From assembly GCF_000013985.1 (NCBI RefSeq), contig NC_008048.1, forward strand, positions 3,165,001 to 3,229,000: a stretch of DNA of 64,000 nt, written 5' to 3'. The first letter of the stretch is position 1; every line of letters begins with the position of its first letter. Below the pieces are notes generated by a model. It was not told where the DNA came from and searched no databases. It saw nothing but the letters and a program-made list of their open reading frames with translations. Shown here piece by piece: positions 1-9,202 of the stretch. The stretch comes from Sphingopyxis alaskensis RB2256. GTDB taxonomy: Bacteria; Pseudomonadota; Alphaproteobacteria; Sphingomonadales; Sphingomonadaceae. A program made the translations under genes and the position numbers.

Positions 1-1585
1 CCGGCAGCCAGCGGCGGATCACCTCCGGGTCGAACGGCTTGTCCGTCGGCGCCGAGGCGAAGCGCAGGAAATACCAGCTCGAATCGACGAAGGTGTCGAG
101 CGTGTCGGTTTCGCGCAGCGCCGCACCCTCGCAGATCGGACAGGCAACATGCTTCCACGTCGGATGACGGTCGAGCGGATTGCCGGGGACCGAAAAATCG
201 ACATCGTCGGGCAGGGTGACGGGAAGTTGGCTCTTGGGCACCGGCACCGTCCCGCAAGCGGCGCAGTGGATGAAGGGGATGGGCGTGCCCCAATAGCGCT
301 GGCGCGACACGCCCCAGTCGCGCAGGCGCCAGACGGTCGTGCCCTTGCCCCAGCCTTCATGCTCGGCGCGGGTGATGACCGCCGCCTTCGCCTCGTCGAT
401 GCTCATCCCGTCGAGGAAGTGGCTGTTCACCAGCTTGCCGGGGCCGGTATAGGCTTCGCTGCCGGTGAAATGCTGCGCCGTCTCGTCACCGTCGGCGATC
501 ACGCGGTGGACGGGCAGCTCATATTTATGCGCGAAATCGAGGTCGCGCTGGTCGTGCGCGGGGCAACCGAAGATCGCGCCGGTGCCATAATCCATCAGCA
601 CATAATTGACGACCCAGACGGGCAGGTGCCAGTCGGGATCGAGCGGATGCTCGACCGCCAGTCCGGTGTCGAAACCCAGCTTCTCGGCGGTTTCGAGCTG
701 CTCGGCCGATGTGCCCTGGCGGCGGCACTCGGCGATGAACGCCGCCAGTTCGGGCGAATCCTTCGCCAGCTTCTCCGCGAGCGGATGGTCGGGCGAAATC
801 GCGGCGAAGCTCGCGCCGTAAAGCGTGTCGGGGCGCGTCGTGAAAACGGCGAAGGCCGGCGCGCCGCCGGCGAACTTGAAGGAAAACTCCAGCCCCTGCG
901 ACTTGCCGATCCAGTTTTCCTGCATCAGCCGCACCTTGTCGGGCCATTTGTCGAGGCTGCCCAGCCCTTCGAGCAGTTCGTCGGCAAAGTCGGTGATCTT
1001 GAGGAACCACTGCGACAGCTTTTTCTTTTCGACGAGGGCGCCCGAGCGCCAGCCGCGGCCGTCGATCACCTGCTCGTTCGCGAGCACGGTCATGTCGACG
1101 GGGTCCCAGTTGACGTAGCTTTCCTTGCGATAGACCAGCCCAGCGGCATGGAGGTCGAGGAAAAGCGCCTGTTCCTGCCCGTAATAATCGGGTTCGCACG
1201 TCGCAAGCTCGCGGCTCCAGTCGATCGCGAGGCCAAGGCGCTTCAACTGCGCACGCATCGCGTCGATATTGGCGCGCGTCCAGCCGCCCGGATGGACGCC
1301 CTTTTCCATCGCCGCATTTTCCGCCGGCATCCCGAAGGCGTCCCAGCCCATCGGGTGCAGCACGTCGTGCCCGGTCATCCGCTTGAACCGCGCGAGCACG
1401 TCGCCCATCGCATAGTTGCGGACATGCCCCATATGGATGCGCCCCGATGGATAGGGGAACATCTCGAGGATATAGGCCTTCGGTTTTTGGCCGCTATCGG
1501 TCGTGGCAAAGCTGTTCGCCGCCTCCCATGCCTTTTGCCAGCGGGCGTCGGCGGCGAGGGCGCCAAAGCGCGTTTCGCGGGTCAT
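1..1585 (-). CDS. leuS: Leucyl-tRNA synthetase, C-terminal part outside window
   Basis: Charges tRNA-Leu with leucine in the cytoplasm. Reading the minus strand from the ATG at 1585 gives an unbroken frame to the window edge, about 528 of the usual 840-870 residues. The class I HIGH-type motif is seen at residues 51-54 ([15 protein letters not shown] context). Near the truncated end a CPICEG stretch is followed by [19 protein letters not shown], which is the LeuS block after the editing domain. The KMSKS loop would lie beyond the edge and cannot be checked. The next gene in the same direction, a DUF3576 lipoprotein, lies 53 bases upstream. The identification is secure. Confidence 0.97.
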   Translation of the reverse strand, partial: MTRETRFGALAADARWQKAWEAANSFATTDSGQKPKAYILEMFPYPSGRIHMGHVRNYAMGDVLARFKRMTGHDVLHPMGWDAFGMPAENAAMEKGVHPGGWTRANIDAMRAQLKRLGLAIDWSRELATCEPDYYGQEQALFLDLHAAGLVYRKESYVNWDPVDMTVLANEQVIDGRGWRSGALVEKKKLSQWFLKITDFADELLEGLGSLDKWPDKVRLMQENWIGKSQGLEFSFKFAGGAPAFAVFTTRPDTLYGASFAAISPDHPLAEKLAKDSPELAAFIAECRRQGTSAEQLETAEKLGFDTGLAVEHPLDPDWHLPVWVVNYVLMDYGTGAIFGCPAHDQRDLDFAHKYELPVHRVIADGDETAQHFTGSEAYTGPGKLVNSHFLDGMSIDEAKAAVITRAEHEGWGKGTTVWRLRDWGVSRQRYWGTPIPFIHCAACGTVPVPKSQLPVTLPDDVDFSVPGNPLDRHPTWKHVACPICEGAALRETDTLDTFVDSSWYFLRFASAPTDKPFDPEVIRRWLP

Positions 1586-1638
1586 GTGTCGGCTACCCCG
1601 TTCGTCTGTCTGGGCGAGCGCGCGTTCGCGCCGCCGGA

Positions 1639-2100
1639 TTAGTCCCTGATGGCGCTGCGGCGCAGGTCGCGCGCGCGGGTGAGGATGATTTCCTCAAGCT
1701 TCTGCACCGTTGCCGCCTGCACCGGCGCATCGACCCAGGTGCCGCCCTGCGACACCTGGCGCGACGCTGCAACGCGCAGCGCGTCGGCGCGCAGGTCCTG
1801 GTCGAGGATCGACACGGTTACTTTCATCCGCTCGCCGGGGTTCGACGGGTTGGCATACCAGTCGGTGATGACGACGCCGCCCGCCGAATCGGCCTGGAGC
1901 AGAGGCATGAAGGACAGCGCGTCGAGCGAGGCGCGCCACAAATAGCTGTTCACGCCGATCGTCGTCACCTGGCTGGCGGCAAGGTCGGCGCGCGGCCGGT
2001 CGTTGTTCGCACAGGCCGCAAGGCCAAGCGCCGCAAGCCCGGTCAGCGCAAGCGAGGCCGCACGGCGGGCGGGGCTGACGGGGACGGAAAGCTGGAACAT
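1639..2100 (-). CDS. DUF3576 family lipoprotein
   Basis: A predicted small outer-membrane or periplasmic lipoprotein of 153 residues with unknown function. The start at 2100 (MFQLSVP) gives a classical lipoprotein signal with lipobox LAAC at residues 27-30 and Cys30 as the lipidation site. An earlier in-frame ATG would add 18 residues without signal-peptide character. The mature part contains [19 protein letters not shown] and [12 protein letters not shown], which I recognise as the conserved DUF3576 core of alphaproteobacteria. It precedes leuS in the same direction, an order common in this group. Family assignment is good. The biochemical role is unknown. Confidence 0.85.
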   Translation of the reverse strand: MFQLSVPVSPARRAASLALTGLAALGLAACANNDRPRADLAASQVTTIGVNSYLWRASLDALSFMPLLQADSAGGVVITDWYANPSNPGERMKVTVSILDQDLRADALRVAASRQVSQGGTWVDAPVQAATVQKLEEIILTRARDLRRSAIRD

Positions 2101-2375
2101 GCCGATACACCTTATCTCTTGGGCATGGGACGGCTCGCAAACCGCCCCATGCATACGGAATTGCCAGCGTCTCTATCGCCCTTGCCGCCGTCCGGCAAGC
2201 GCGGCAATTTGCGCTCCGTCGCCGTTCAGCTTCGGGTCAGCCAGCGCGTCCGGTGTGACGAATGCGCAACAATTTTTGGCGAAATGCTCCTCGGCCACGA
2301 TAATATGACCCGAATCACTGGAAATGTTACACCAACGGGCCTATCTGACGAGTCGATCGGGGTTGGAGTCGCAGA

Positions 2376-3092
2376 ATGATGGCGCGCACATCGCGACATT
2401 TTTGGAAAGCAGGGCTCACCGCTTTGGCGGTGGGATCGCTTGCGCTCCCGCCCGCGCTCGCGGCGATGTCGAGCAGCGACCGGCTGCGCGACACCGCGCT
2501 TTCGGAAACCCTGCTCGGCCAGTTCACGCCTGCATCGGGCGACGAACGGCTGATCGCGCGTTACAACAGGATGTCGGCCGAACAGCGCCGCAATTTCAGC
2601 TTCACCCCCGCGCTCACCGACGAGGGACGCAAGAATCGCGCGATCACCGTCGTGATCCGCGCGCGCGACGATGCGTCGAGCGCGGCGCGCACCGCGGGGC
2701 TGGCGGCGAGCCGCACCGCGCCCGTGGCGATCGCCCCGGTGAAATATGATCTCGGCGCATCGGTCGGATTCGAAAAATTCGTCACACCGTCGCTGCCGCG
2801 CGGCAGCGACCTGCGCAACCTGCCGGTCGCCAAGGCACCCGAACAGGCCGAGAAAAAGTCGCGCTTCGCCACGCGCATGGTCAACCGCCCAAGCGACCCA
2901 AGCGGAGCGACCGATCGCGTCACCGCTCCCGGCGAAGCGTCCGCCGTGGATGTCGTCACCAGCTATCGCCTGACGAAGAATATCGATGTCACCGCCGGTG
3001 TGCGGTACAAGGCCGACGACCGCTTCGAACCGCTGACCGATTCGCGGCGCGACAGCCAGGCGGTCTATGTCGGGACGGCGTTCCGTTTCTGA
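2376..3092 (+). CDS. Exported protein of unknown function, possible outer-membrane C-terminus
   Basis: A protein of 238 residues that I do not recognise as a named family. It begins with a basic n-region and a hydrophobic stretch ending in an ALAA cleavage-like site near residue 30, so it is probably exported by Sec. The middle is hydrophilic and Ala/Arg rich. The last 50 residues alternate polar and hydrophobic positions (DVVTSYRLTKNIDVTAGVRYK, ending YVGTAFRF). That, with the terminal Phe, resembles a short outer-membrane beta-hairpin signature. A GGTTGGAG ribosome-binding site lies 8 bases before the ATG. The 3' end overlaps the convergent ThiE-like gene by 28 bases. Confidence 0.7.
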   Translation: MMARTSRHFWKAGLTALAVGSLALPPALAAMSSSDRLRDTALSETLLGQFTPASGDERLIARYNRMSAEQRRNFSFTPALTDEGRKNRAITVVIRARDDASSAARTAGLAASRTAPVAIAPVKYDLGASVGFEKFVTPSLPRGSDLRNLPVAKAPEQAEKKSRFATRMVNRPSDPSGATDRVTAPGEASAVDVVTSYRLTKNIDVTAGVRYKADDRFEPLTDSRRDSQAVYVGTAFRF

Positions 3093-3691
3093 CGCAGTCG
3101 GCGTTTCGCCGGTTTTTCATCCCACGCATCGATCGCTGCCCAGCCGGCCGCGATGCCGCTCGCGCGATTGAGCCGACGCGCGCGCGCGCGCGTCATGCCG
3201 CCGAGCGCGATCGGCTGGCCGCCGGCAAGCCGCGCGAGGCGCAGCCAGGCCGCTTGCCCCAGTGCGGGCGCGCCAGGGTGCGAGCGCGTCGGATGGAGCG
3301 GGGACACGAAGGCGGCGTGCGCACCCACGCGCCGTGCGCGCCGCGCCTCGCGCGCGTCATGGACGGGCAGGGTGAGGATCAGCCCCAGTGCTTGCGCGCG
3401 CCGGGCCTGATGCAAATCGCGCTGGCGCAGATATACGCCGTCGGCGCCCCAGCGCCGCGCGATTGCGGGCGTTCCGGCGAGCAGCACGGTCAGGCGGCGC
3501 GCCCGGCCCAAGCGCATCAGCCGCCGCAGTAGCCGCCAGCGGGCGCCCGGCGGCCGGCTGTCGTGGCGCAGCACGATCCCGCTTCCGGGCGGGAGCCGTG
3601 CCGCGAGCTTCCGCAAGCCGGTCCGTGCCCGTTCGTCGCTGAACAGCCAGACGCCCGGAACTTTGGAGGGTGGAGGGTGGCGCGCGCGCAT
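3065..3691 (-). CDS. Thiamine phosphate synthase/TenI-like protein, divergent
   Basis: A 208-residue protein that resembles the TIM-barrel ThiE/TenI family but is unusually rich in Arg and Ala. The recognisable blocks are ADGVYLRQRDL (the family has DGVHLGQxD), FVSPLHPTRSHPGAPALG (the GPhhpTxTKxG block) and PIALGGMT (PhhAIGGI). The usual QxRxK motif is replaced by VLRHDS, and the NDR block by TVLLAG. Phosphate and metal contacts of true thiamine phosphate synthase are therefore not all present, and it may be a TenI-like or non-canonical member. I chose the start at 3691 because the conserved part begins soon after it. The gene runs divergently from yggS, with 56 bases between them. Confidence 0.7.
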   Translation of the reverse strand: MRARHPPPSKVPGVWLFSDERARTGLRKLAARLPPGSGIVLRHDSRPPGARWRLLRRLMRLGRARRLTVLLAGTPAIARRWGADGVYLRQRDLHQARRAQALGLILTLPVHDAREARRARRVGAHAAFVSPLHPTRSHPGAPALGQAAWLRLARLAGGQPIALGGMTRARARRLNRASGIAAGWAAIDAWDEKPAKRRLRQKRNAVPT

Positions 3692-3747
3692 CGCCCTTCC
3701 TATAGGCGCGTCGCGAGCGCACGCAACGCGCCGATGGGAATGAGACG

Positions 3748-4410
3748 ATGAACGAAGCAGCAGACCGGCTGGCCGAGGTGCAGGGCCATATCGCCGACGC
3801 GGCGCGCCGTGCGCGGCGCCGGCCCGACGAGATTTGCCTGATCGCGGTGTCGAAGACGCACGATGCCGACGCCATCCGTCCACTGATCGTCGCGGGCCAG
3901 CGCCATTTCGGCGAGAATCGCGTGCAGGAAGCCACGGCGAAATGGCCCGCGCTGCGCGCCGAACTGCCCGACGTCGTGTTGCACCTGATCGGCCGGCTGC
4001 AATCGAACAAGGCCGAAGAGGCGGTCGCCTTGTTCGACGCGATCCACTCGGTCGACCGCTCGTCGCTCGTGCAGGCGCTCGCCAAAGCCTGCGAAAAGAC
4101 GGGCAAGCGGCCGCAACTGTTCGTGCAGGTCAATATCGGCAACGAAGAGCAAAAGGGCGGCTGCCCGGTCGCCGACCTTCCCGCATTATTGGCCGAAGCA
4201 ACGGCGGCAGGTCTCCAGATCGCCGGCCTGATGGCGATCCCGCCCGCGGATATCGAACCCGCGCCCTTCTTTGCTCTGCTCGACGAACTCGCCGCGCGCC
4301 ACGCGCTGCCGCTCCGCTCGATGGGGATGAGCGGCGATTATGAAACCGCGGTGATGCTGGGCGCGACGCATGTGCGCGTTGGCACGGCGCTGTTCGGCGC
4401 GCGGGACTGA
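3748..4410 (+). CDS. yggS: YggS family pyridoxal-phosphate homeostasis protein
   Basis: A 220-residue fold-type III PLP-binding protein that buffers free pyridoxal phosphate and affects amino-acid and keto-acid pools. It has no known catalytic activity. The PLP Lys is Lys36 in LIAVSKTHD. HFGENRVQE follows, and the C-terminal block MSGDYETAVMLGATHVRVG (from about residue 194) carries the phosphate-binding Ser and Gly residues and the RVGTALFG ending. Length is normal for the family. The ATG at 3748 starts directly at the first helix. A repeat element begins 40 bases after the stop. Confidence 0.95.
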   Translation: MNEAADRLAEVQGHIADAARRARRRPDEICLIAVSKTHDADAIRPLIVAGQRHFGENRVQEATAKWPALRAELPDVVLHLIGRLQSNKAEEAVALFDAIHSVDRSSLVQALAKACEKTGKRPQLFVQVNIGNEEQKGGCPVADLPALLAEATAAGLQIAGLMAIPPADIEPAPFFALLDELAARHALPLRSMGMSGDYETAVMLGATHVRVGTALFGARD

Positions 4411-4449
4411 CCGATTAGCCGGGACCGGTTGCGACCAGAAACTGCCCTA

Positions 4450-4713
4450 GGGTCAGGACCCATTAATTACCCGTTCGAGGTTTGAGGCGATTTTGCTCGG
4501 GGCGAGGAGGAAAGGCGTAGGAATATGGATATATTTCAAGACTTTTCGACGCTGCCATGGGCAAAATCGGTCAAATCCCGAAGGGACGCCGAAATGGCTT
4601 CGATCTCGGACCTTCGCGGCCTTGCGGGTAGCGATGCTACCCGCTGCACCCGCCAAGGCCCGATATCTTCGCCATTTCGACGCCTCGAACGGGTAATTAA
4701 TGGGTCCTGACCC
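4450..4713. repeat. MITE-like element with 31-bp perfect inverted ends and TA duplication
   Basis: The left end starts GGGTCAGGACCCATTAATTA and continues through the bases to 4480. Positions 4683-4713 are its exact reverse complement. Each end is flanked by TA (4448-4449 and 4714-4715), as expected for a TA target duplication. The 264-bp interior has no plausible gene, only short frames. The structure fits a non-autonomous element moved in trans by an IS630- or IS5-type transposase. It lies between yggS and the Lhr helicase, and its right end is 43 bases from that start codon, so it may carry or disturb the helicase promoter. Confidence 0.8.
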
Positions 4714-4756
4714 TAGCATGGTTGCCCGCGCGATGCGCCTGTGACACGACCTCGCC

Positions 4757-7177
4757 ATGCGCCTCCCCGCCCCCTTTGCCGACTGGTTCGCTGCGCGGGG
4801 ATGGCGGCTGCGGCGCCATCAGGCCGATATGCTCGCCGCGGCCGGGCGCGGCGATCATGCGCTGCTCGTCGCGGCGACGGGCGCGGGCAAGACGCTTGCG
4901 GGTTTCCTGCCCAGCCTCGTCGATCTTGCGGCGCGTCCCTCCGACCGGCTGCACACCCTCTATGTCTCGCCGCTGAAGGCCCTGGCCGCCGACGTCGAAC
5001 GCAATCTGCTGGGGCCGATCGCCGACATGGGGCTGGGCATCAGCGTCGAGAGCCGCAGCGGCGACACGTCGTCCGACAAAAAGGCGCGCCAACGCAGCCG
5101 CCCGCCCAACATCTTGCTCACCACCCCCGAATCGCTCTCGCTTCTGCTGTCCTGGCCTGACAGCTTCACCATGTTCGCCGACCTCAAGACCGTGGTGATC
5201 GACGAGATTCACGCCTTCGCGCCCGGCAAACGCGGCGATTTGCTGAGCCTTGCGCTGGCGCGGCTCCAGAAAATCGCCCCGGATCTACGCCGCGTCGGCC
5301 TGTCGGCGACGATCGCCGACCCCGATCAATATCGCGCCTGGCTCGCGCCCGACGCCGATGCGGACAAGGTCGCGCTCGTCGCGGGCGAGGCGGGCGCCGA
5401 TCCCGCCATTTCCATCCTGCTGCCCGAAGGCGCGGTGCCCTGGGCGGGCCATTCGGGGCGCTGGGCGGTGCATCAGGTGATGGCGGAGGTCGCGAAAAAC
5501 CGGACGACGATCATCTTCTGCAACACGCGCGGGCTTGCCGAGCTGATCTTTCAGGAATTGTGGAAGGTCAACGACCTGTCGCTTCCCATCGCGATCCACC
5601 ACGGCAGCCTCGACCGCGAGGCGCGCCAGCGCGCGGAAGCGGCGATGGCCGAAGGGCGGCTGCGCGCGCTCGTCGCGACCTCCAGCCTCGACCTGGGGCT
5701 CGACTGGGGCGATGTCGATTGCGTGATCCAGATGGGCGCCCCCAAGGGGGCGTCGCGGCTGCTTCAGCGCATCGGCCGCGCCAATCACCGCCTCGACGAG
5801 CCGAGCCGCGCGCTGATCGTGCCCGGCAACCGCTTCGAATATCTCGAGGCGCGCGCAGCATTGGACGCGGTCGAGGCCGGGGAGCGCGATGCCGACCGCT
5901 TCCGCCCCGGTGCGCTCGACGTGCTCGCGCAGCATGTGATGGCGCTCGCCTGCGCGGCTCCGTTTCAGGAGGAGGCGCTGCTCGCCGAGATCCGCGGCGC
6001 GACGCCCTATCGCTGGATCGACGCCGACGTCTTTGCCCGCCTCCTCGGCTTCGTGCGCGACGGCGGCTATGCGCTCAAAAGCTATGACCGCTTCCTCCGC
6101 CTCGCACCCGACGGGCCCCAGGGCCCCGATCGCGGGTGGCGCATCGCGCACCCGCGGCTCGCGGCGCAGCACCGGCTGAACGCCGGGATCATCGTTGACG
6201 CGCCGACGCTCGACGTGCGTTTCAAGAACGGCCGTCGGCTGGGTAGCGTCGAGGAATATTTCGCGAGCACTTTGGTTCCGGGCGACACTTTTGCCTTCGC
6301 GGGCCTGAGCCTCGAGGTCGAGTCGATCCGCGACTCCGACCTGATCGTGCGCGCGACGACGCGGCCCGCGCGCATTCCGTCCTATATGGGCGCGCGCATG
6401 GCGCTCTCGACGCGGCTCGCCGACCGGGTGCGCGGCTTCCTCGCCGACCCCGCGAGCTGGTCGCGCTTCCCCGCTGATGTGCGCTTCTGGCTGGAGATGC
6501 AGCAATTGCGCTCGGCGCTGCCGCGTGCGGGCGAATTGCTCGTCGAAAGCTTCCCGCACGAAGGGCTGCACTATCTGGTCGCCTATCCGTTCGAGGGATG
6601 GAATGCGCACCAGTCGCTGGGCATGCTCGTCACCAAGCGGATGGACCGTGCGGGGTTGCAGCCGATGGGGTTCGTCGCCTCCGACTATGCGCTGGCGATC
6701 TGGTCGCTGCGGCCCGTGACCGCTCCCGAAAGGCTGTTCGACGCCGAAATCCTCTCGGACGAGTTTGTCGAATGGGTCGAAAACTCGCATCTTCTGAAGC
6801 GCGCCTTTCGCGAGGTGGCGGTGATCGGCGGACTGATCGCGCGCCAGCATCCGGGCAAGCGCAAGACGGGCAAGCAGGTCACCTTTTCGACCGACCTCAT
6901 CTTCGACGTGCTCCGCAAATATGAGCCCGACCATCTGCTGCTGGAAGCGGCCTGGGCCGATGCGCGCGCGCGTTTGACCGACGTCGGGCGGCTGGGCGAC
7001 CTGCTCGACCGCGCGGCGGGGACGATGCGGCATGTGACGCTCGATCGCATCAGCCCGCTTGCAATTCCGGTGCTCGTGCTGATCGGCCGCGAAAGCGTCG
7101 CGGCGTCCGACCTCGACGATGCGCTGCTCGGCGAGCTCGCCGACACGCTCGCCCGCACCGCGATGCGGGCGGATTGA
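4757..7177 (+). CDS. Ligase-associated Lhr-family DEXH-box DNA helicase
   Basis: A superfamily 2 ATP-dependent helicase of 806 residues, of the short Lhr type associated with bacterial DNA-damage response clusters. It has Walker A AATGAGKT at 39-46, DEIH at 149-152, SATIAD near 183-188 and motif VI QRIGRANHR at 337-345. The C-terminal half matches the Lhr-core winged-helix/beta-barrel region (for example IPSYMGARMALSTRL and VENSHLLKRAFREVAVIGGLI). In related bacteria it is clustered with an ATP-dependent ligase, an MBL exonuclease and PdeM. Here PdeM follows two genes later but no ligase is next to it. The ATG at 4757 follows a repeat element. Confidence 0.93.
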   Translation: MRLPAPFADWFAARGWRLRRHQADMLAAAGRGDHALLVAATGAGKTLAGFLPSLVDLAARPSDRLHTLYVSPLKALAADVERNLLGPIADMGLGISVESRSGDTSSDKKARQRSRPPNILLTTPESLSLLLSWPDSFTMFADLKTVVIDEIHAFAPGKRGDLLSLALARLQKIAPDLRRVGLSATIADPDQYRAWLAPDADADKVALVAGEAGADPAISILLPEGAVPWAGHSGRWAVHQVMAEVAKNRTTIIFCNTRGLAELIFQELWKVNDLSLPIAIHHGSLDREARQRAEAAMAEGRLRALVATSSLDLGLDWGDVDCVIQMGAPKGASRLLQRIGRANHRLDEPSRALIVPGNRFEYLEARAALDAVEAGERDADRFRPGALDVLAQHVMALACAAPFQEEALLAEIRGATPYRWIDADVFARLLGFVRDGGYALKSYDRFLRLAPDGPQGPDRGWRIAHPRLAAQHRLNAGIIVDAPTLDVRFKNGRRLGSVEEYFASTLVPGDTFAFAGLSLEVESIRDSDLIVRATTRPARIPSYMGARMALSTRLADRVRGFLADPASWSRFPADVRFWLEMQQLRSALPRAGELLVESFPHEGLHYLVAYPFEGWNAHQSLGMLVTKRMDRAGLQPMGFVASDYALAIWSLRPVTAPERLFDAEILSDEFVEWVENSHLLKRAFREVAVIGGLIARQHPGKRKTGKQVTFSTDLIFDVLRKYEPDHLLLEAAWADARARLTDVGRLGDLLDRAAGTMRHVTLDRISPLAIPVLVLIGRESVAASDLDDALLGELADTLARTAMRAD

Positions 7178-7262
7178 CGCGCCGGAGACGCCGGGCGTTT
7201 CGCTTGCCGACGACCGCGATGAGGCGTAGGCTGCGACAAAATATGGAAAGAGGATGCCAGCG

Positions 7263-8300
7263 ATGACCCGTTCCGTCCGACGGCCCATCCTTGCGGCGCT
7301 GCTCGCCGCGGCCGCGCCGCTGCTGCTCGGCGCAACGCCTTCTCCCGCGACGCCGCCTTCTCCCGCGGCGACGCCCGGCCCGGCGGCCGAAACCGGCGCG
7401 CCGCCGGTCGGGGTCGTGCCTTTCATCGAACCCTTCGACCTCGACGCGACGCGGCGCATGGCGGTTCAGGTCATGATCGACGGCAAGGGCCCCTTTTCCT
7501 TTCTCGTCGACACCGGCGCCGAACGCACGGTGATCGCGCGCGAACTCGCCGACCGGCTGGGGCTTGTCGAGGGCGAAAAGTTGCGGATGGCGACGATCGG
7601 CGGATCGGCGACGGTGCCGAGCTATCATGTCGCGGCGCTCCAGATGACCAGGCTGCATCTGGCCAAGGTCAATGCCCCGGCGTTTCACGGCCGCCATATC
7701 GGCGCGGCGGGGCTGATCGGCGTCGATATGCTCGAGGAACGACGCGTGCTCATCGATTTCCGCGACGAGACGATGGAGATATTGGAAACGCGCAAGCGCG
7801 CGCGGCCCGTGATCCGCGACGATGACGCCATCGTCGTCACGGCGCGCAATTCGGCGGGGCGGCTGATCCTGTCCGACGCGCGGCTGAACGGCCGGCGCAT
7901 CGACGTCATCGTCGACACCGGCGCCCAAACCAGCGTCGGCAACCTCGCTTTGCAGCGGCTGGTGGCCGAAAAGCGCGCGAACCGGCTGCCCTTCCTGCCG
8001 ACGACCCTCGCCGCGGTGACAGGTGAGGACGTGCAGGCGACGCGCACCGCGATCAAGCGCATCGTCATCAACGGCATGGACATCAACGATCTTCCCGTCA
8101 GCTTCGCCGACAGTCAGGCGTTCCGCGCGCTCGGGCTCGATGAGCGCCCGGCGTTGCTCCTCGGCATGGACAGCCTGTCGCTGTTCGACCGGATCGAGAT
8201 CGACTTTCCGAACAAGCGCGTCGTCTTCGACCTGCCCGAACGCGCGCACCGCAATGCGGGGCAGCGCTTCGCGGCGAATGGGGGCGCGTTCGGGGGGTAG
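7263..8300 (+). CDS. Exported retropepsin-like aspartyl protease, two domains
   Basis: A 345-residue protein with an N-terminal signal sequence (MTRSVRRPILAALLAAAAPL) and a Pro/Ala-rich linker to about residue 50. Two retropepsin-like half-domains follow. The first active site is LVDTGAERT (Asp83) and the second is VIVDTGAQTS (Asp218). Each is followed by a GVDML or GMDSL block. Two DTG motifs in one chain could form a single-chain pseudo-dimer, as in pepsins. The start at 7263 is preferred over 7254 because AAAGAGG lies at a normal distance from it. The gene sits between two DNA-repair genes but is predicted to be periplasmic, so the neighbourhood does not explain it. Confidence 0.83.
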   Translation: MTRSVRRPILAALLAAAAPLLLGATPSPATPPSPAATPGPAAETGAPPVGVVPFIEPFDLDATRRMAVQVMIDGKGPFSFLVDTGAERTVIARELADRLGLVEGEKLRMATIGGSATVPSYHVAALQMTRLHLAKVNAPAFHGRHIGAAGLIGVDMLEERRVLIDFRDETMEILETRKRARPVIRDDDAIVVTARNSAGRLILSDARLNGRRIDVIVDTGAQTSVGNLALQRLVAEKRANRLPFLPTTLAAVTGEDVQATRTAIKRIVINGMDINDLPVSFADSQAFRALGLDERPALLLGMDSLSLFDRIEIDFPNKRVVFDLPERAHRNAGQRFAANGGAFGG

Positions 8301-8339
8301 TCGCTTGCCGTGGCGTGGGGGCATTGCCATAGGAAGCGA

Positions 8340-9056
8340 ATGTCCGCCGCCGCGCCCTTCGACTTTGCGGGCCAGCATTTTCAGATGCTGGCCGAAAACG
8401 CCTTGTTCTGGCCGCGCCACGGCGCGCTGATCGTCGCCGACCTGCACCTCGAAAAGGCGAGCTGGTATGCGGCCCGCGGCCAGCCGCTGCCACCCTATGA
8501 CAGCCACGACACGCTCGACCGGCTCGCCGCGCTTGGCGCGCGCACCGGCGCGCGCGCGATCTGGTGCCTCGGCGACAGTTTCCACGACCGCGATGCCGCC
8601 GCGCGCATCGTCCCCGCCGTTGCCGACCGGCTCGCCCGACAGGCGCGATCGGCGGCGCTCGTCTGGATCGCGGGCAATCACGACGGGCTCAGCGCGGGCG
8701 CGTGGGGCGGCACGGTCGCCGACCAACTGCTGGTCGACGGCATCGTCTTTCGCCACCAGGCCGAACGGGGCGAGAGGCGGCCCGAAATATCGGGGCATTT
8801 CCATCCCAAATTGTGCAGCCATATCCGTGGCCGTCGCGTTGCGCGCGCCTGTTTCGTCGGCGACGAGCGGCGGCTGATCCTTCCAGCCTTTGGCAGTTTC
8901 GCGGGTGGATTGGCGGCGGATGACCCGGCCATCGCCGCCAATTTCGGCGGCCCCTATCGGGCGATGCTCGTGGCAGGCGGGCGACGGCTCGATTTCCCCT
9001 GTCCCGGCCACGCGGCGGGTGACGCTACGGCACGCCCGGCTGCTGCTGCGCCTTAG
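8340..9056 (+). CDS. pdeM: Ligase-associated DNA damage response endonuclease PdeM
   Basis: A calcineurin-like metallophosphoesterase of 238 residues, usually linked to the Lhr helicase and a DNA ligase. The metal-binding motifs are in order: VADLHLEK (33-39, replacing DxH), CLGDSFHD (77-83), AGNHD (111-115) and SGHFHPK (151-157). The protein is cytoplasmic, with no signal peptide. The start at 8340 (MSAAAPF) places the first strand at the correct distance. An earlier in-frame start adds ten residues of no character. It follows the aspartyl protease by 39 bases and the Lhr helicase by about 1.2 kb, consistent with one transcription unit. Confidence 0.92.
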   Translation: MSAAAPFDFAGQHFQMLAENALFWPRHGALIVADLHLEKASWYAARGQPLPPYDSHDTLDRLAALGARTGARAIWCLGDSFHDRDAAARIVPAVADRLARQARSAALVWIAGNHDGLSAGAWGGTVADQLLVDGIVFRHQAERGERRPEISGHFHPKLCSHIRGRRVARACFVGDERRLILPAFGSFAGGLAADDPAIAANFGGPYRAMLVAGGRRLDFPCPGHAAGDATARPAAAAP

Positions 9057-9202
9057 GTCTTCAGGCTGGTTCCGGCCTGTGGCCAAAAAGCATCACCCCG
9101 GCAAAAACGACGCAAATGCTGGCGTTTCGCTGGAATGGCGGCGCAATTGGGTTATGTTCCCGCCGCAACAAAAATAATGAAATGTTGAGAGGAGTGCCCG
9201 AA

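Noticed and set aside
149..1642. Long open frame of almost 500 codons on the plus strand opposite leuS
   Set aside because: It is the antisense shadow of leuS, whose motifs on the minus strand are unmistakable. High GC leaves few stops in the opposite frame.
4450..4713. Possible small RNA gene or protein gene inside the first MITE-like element
   Set aside because: Its frames are short and extend into the terminal repeats, so they follow from the repeat structure. No promoter and terminator pair was visible.
5285..7459. Open frame of over 700 codons on the minus strand opposite the helicase
   Set aside because: It has no recognisable domain and is Arg/Gly/Ala rich, while the plus strand encodes a full Lhr helicase.
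7050..9086. Minus-strand open frame spanning the protease and pdeM
   Set aside because: The plus strand has two genes with clear active-site motifs there.
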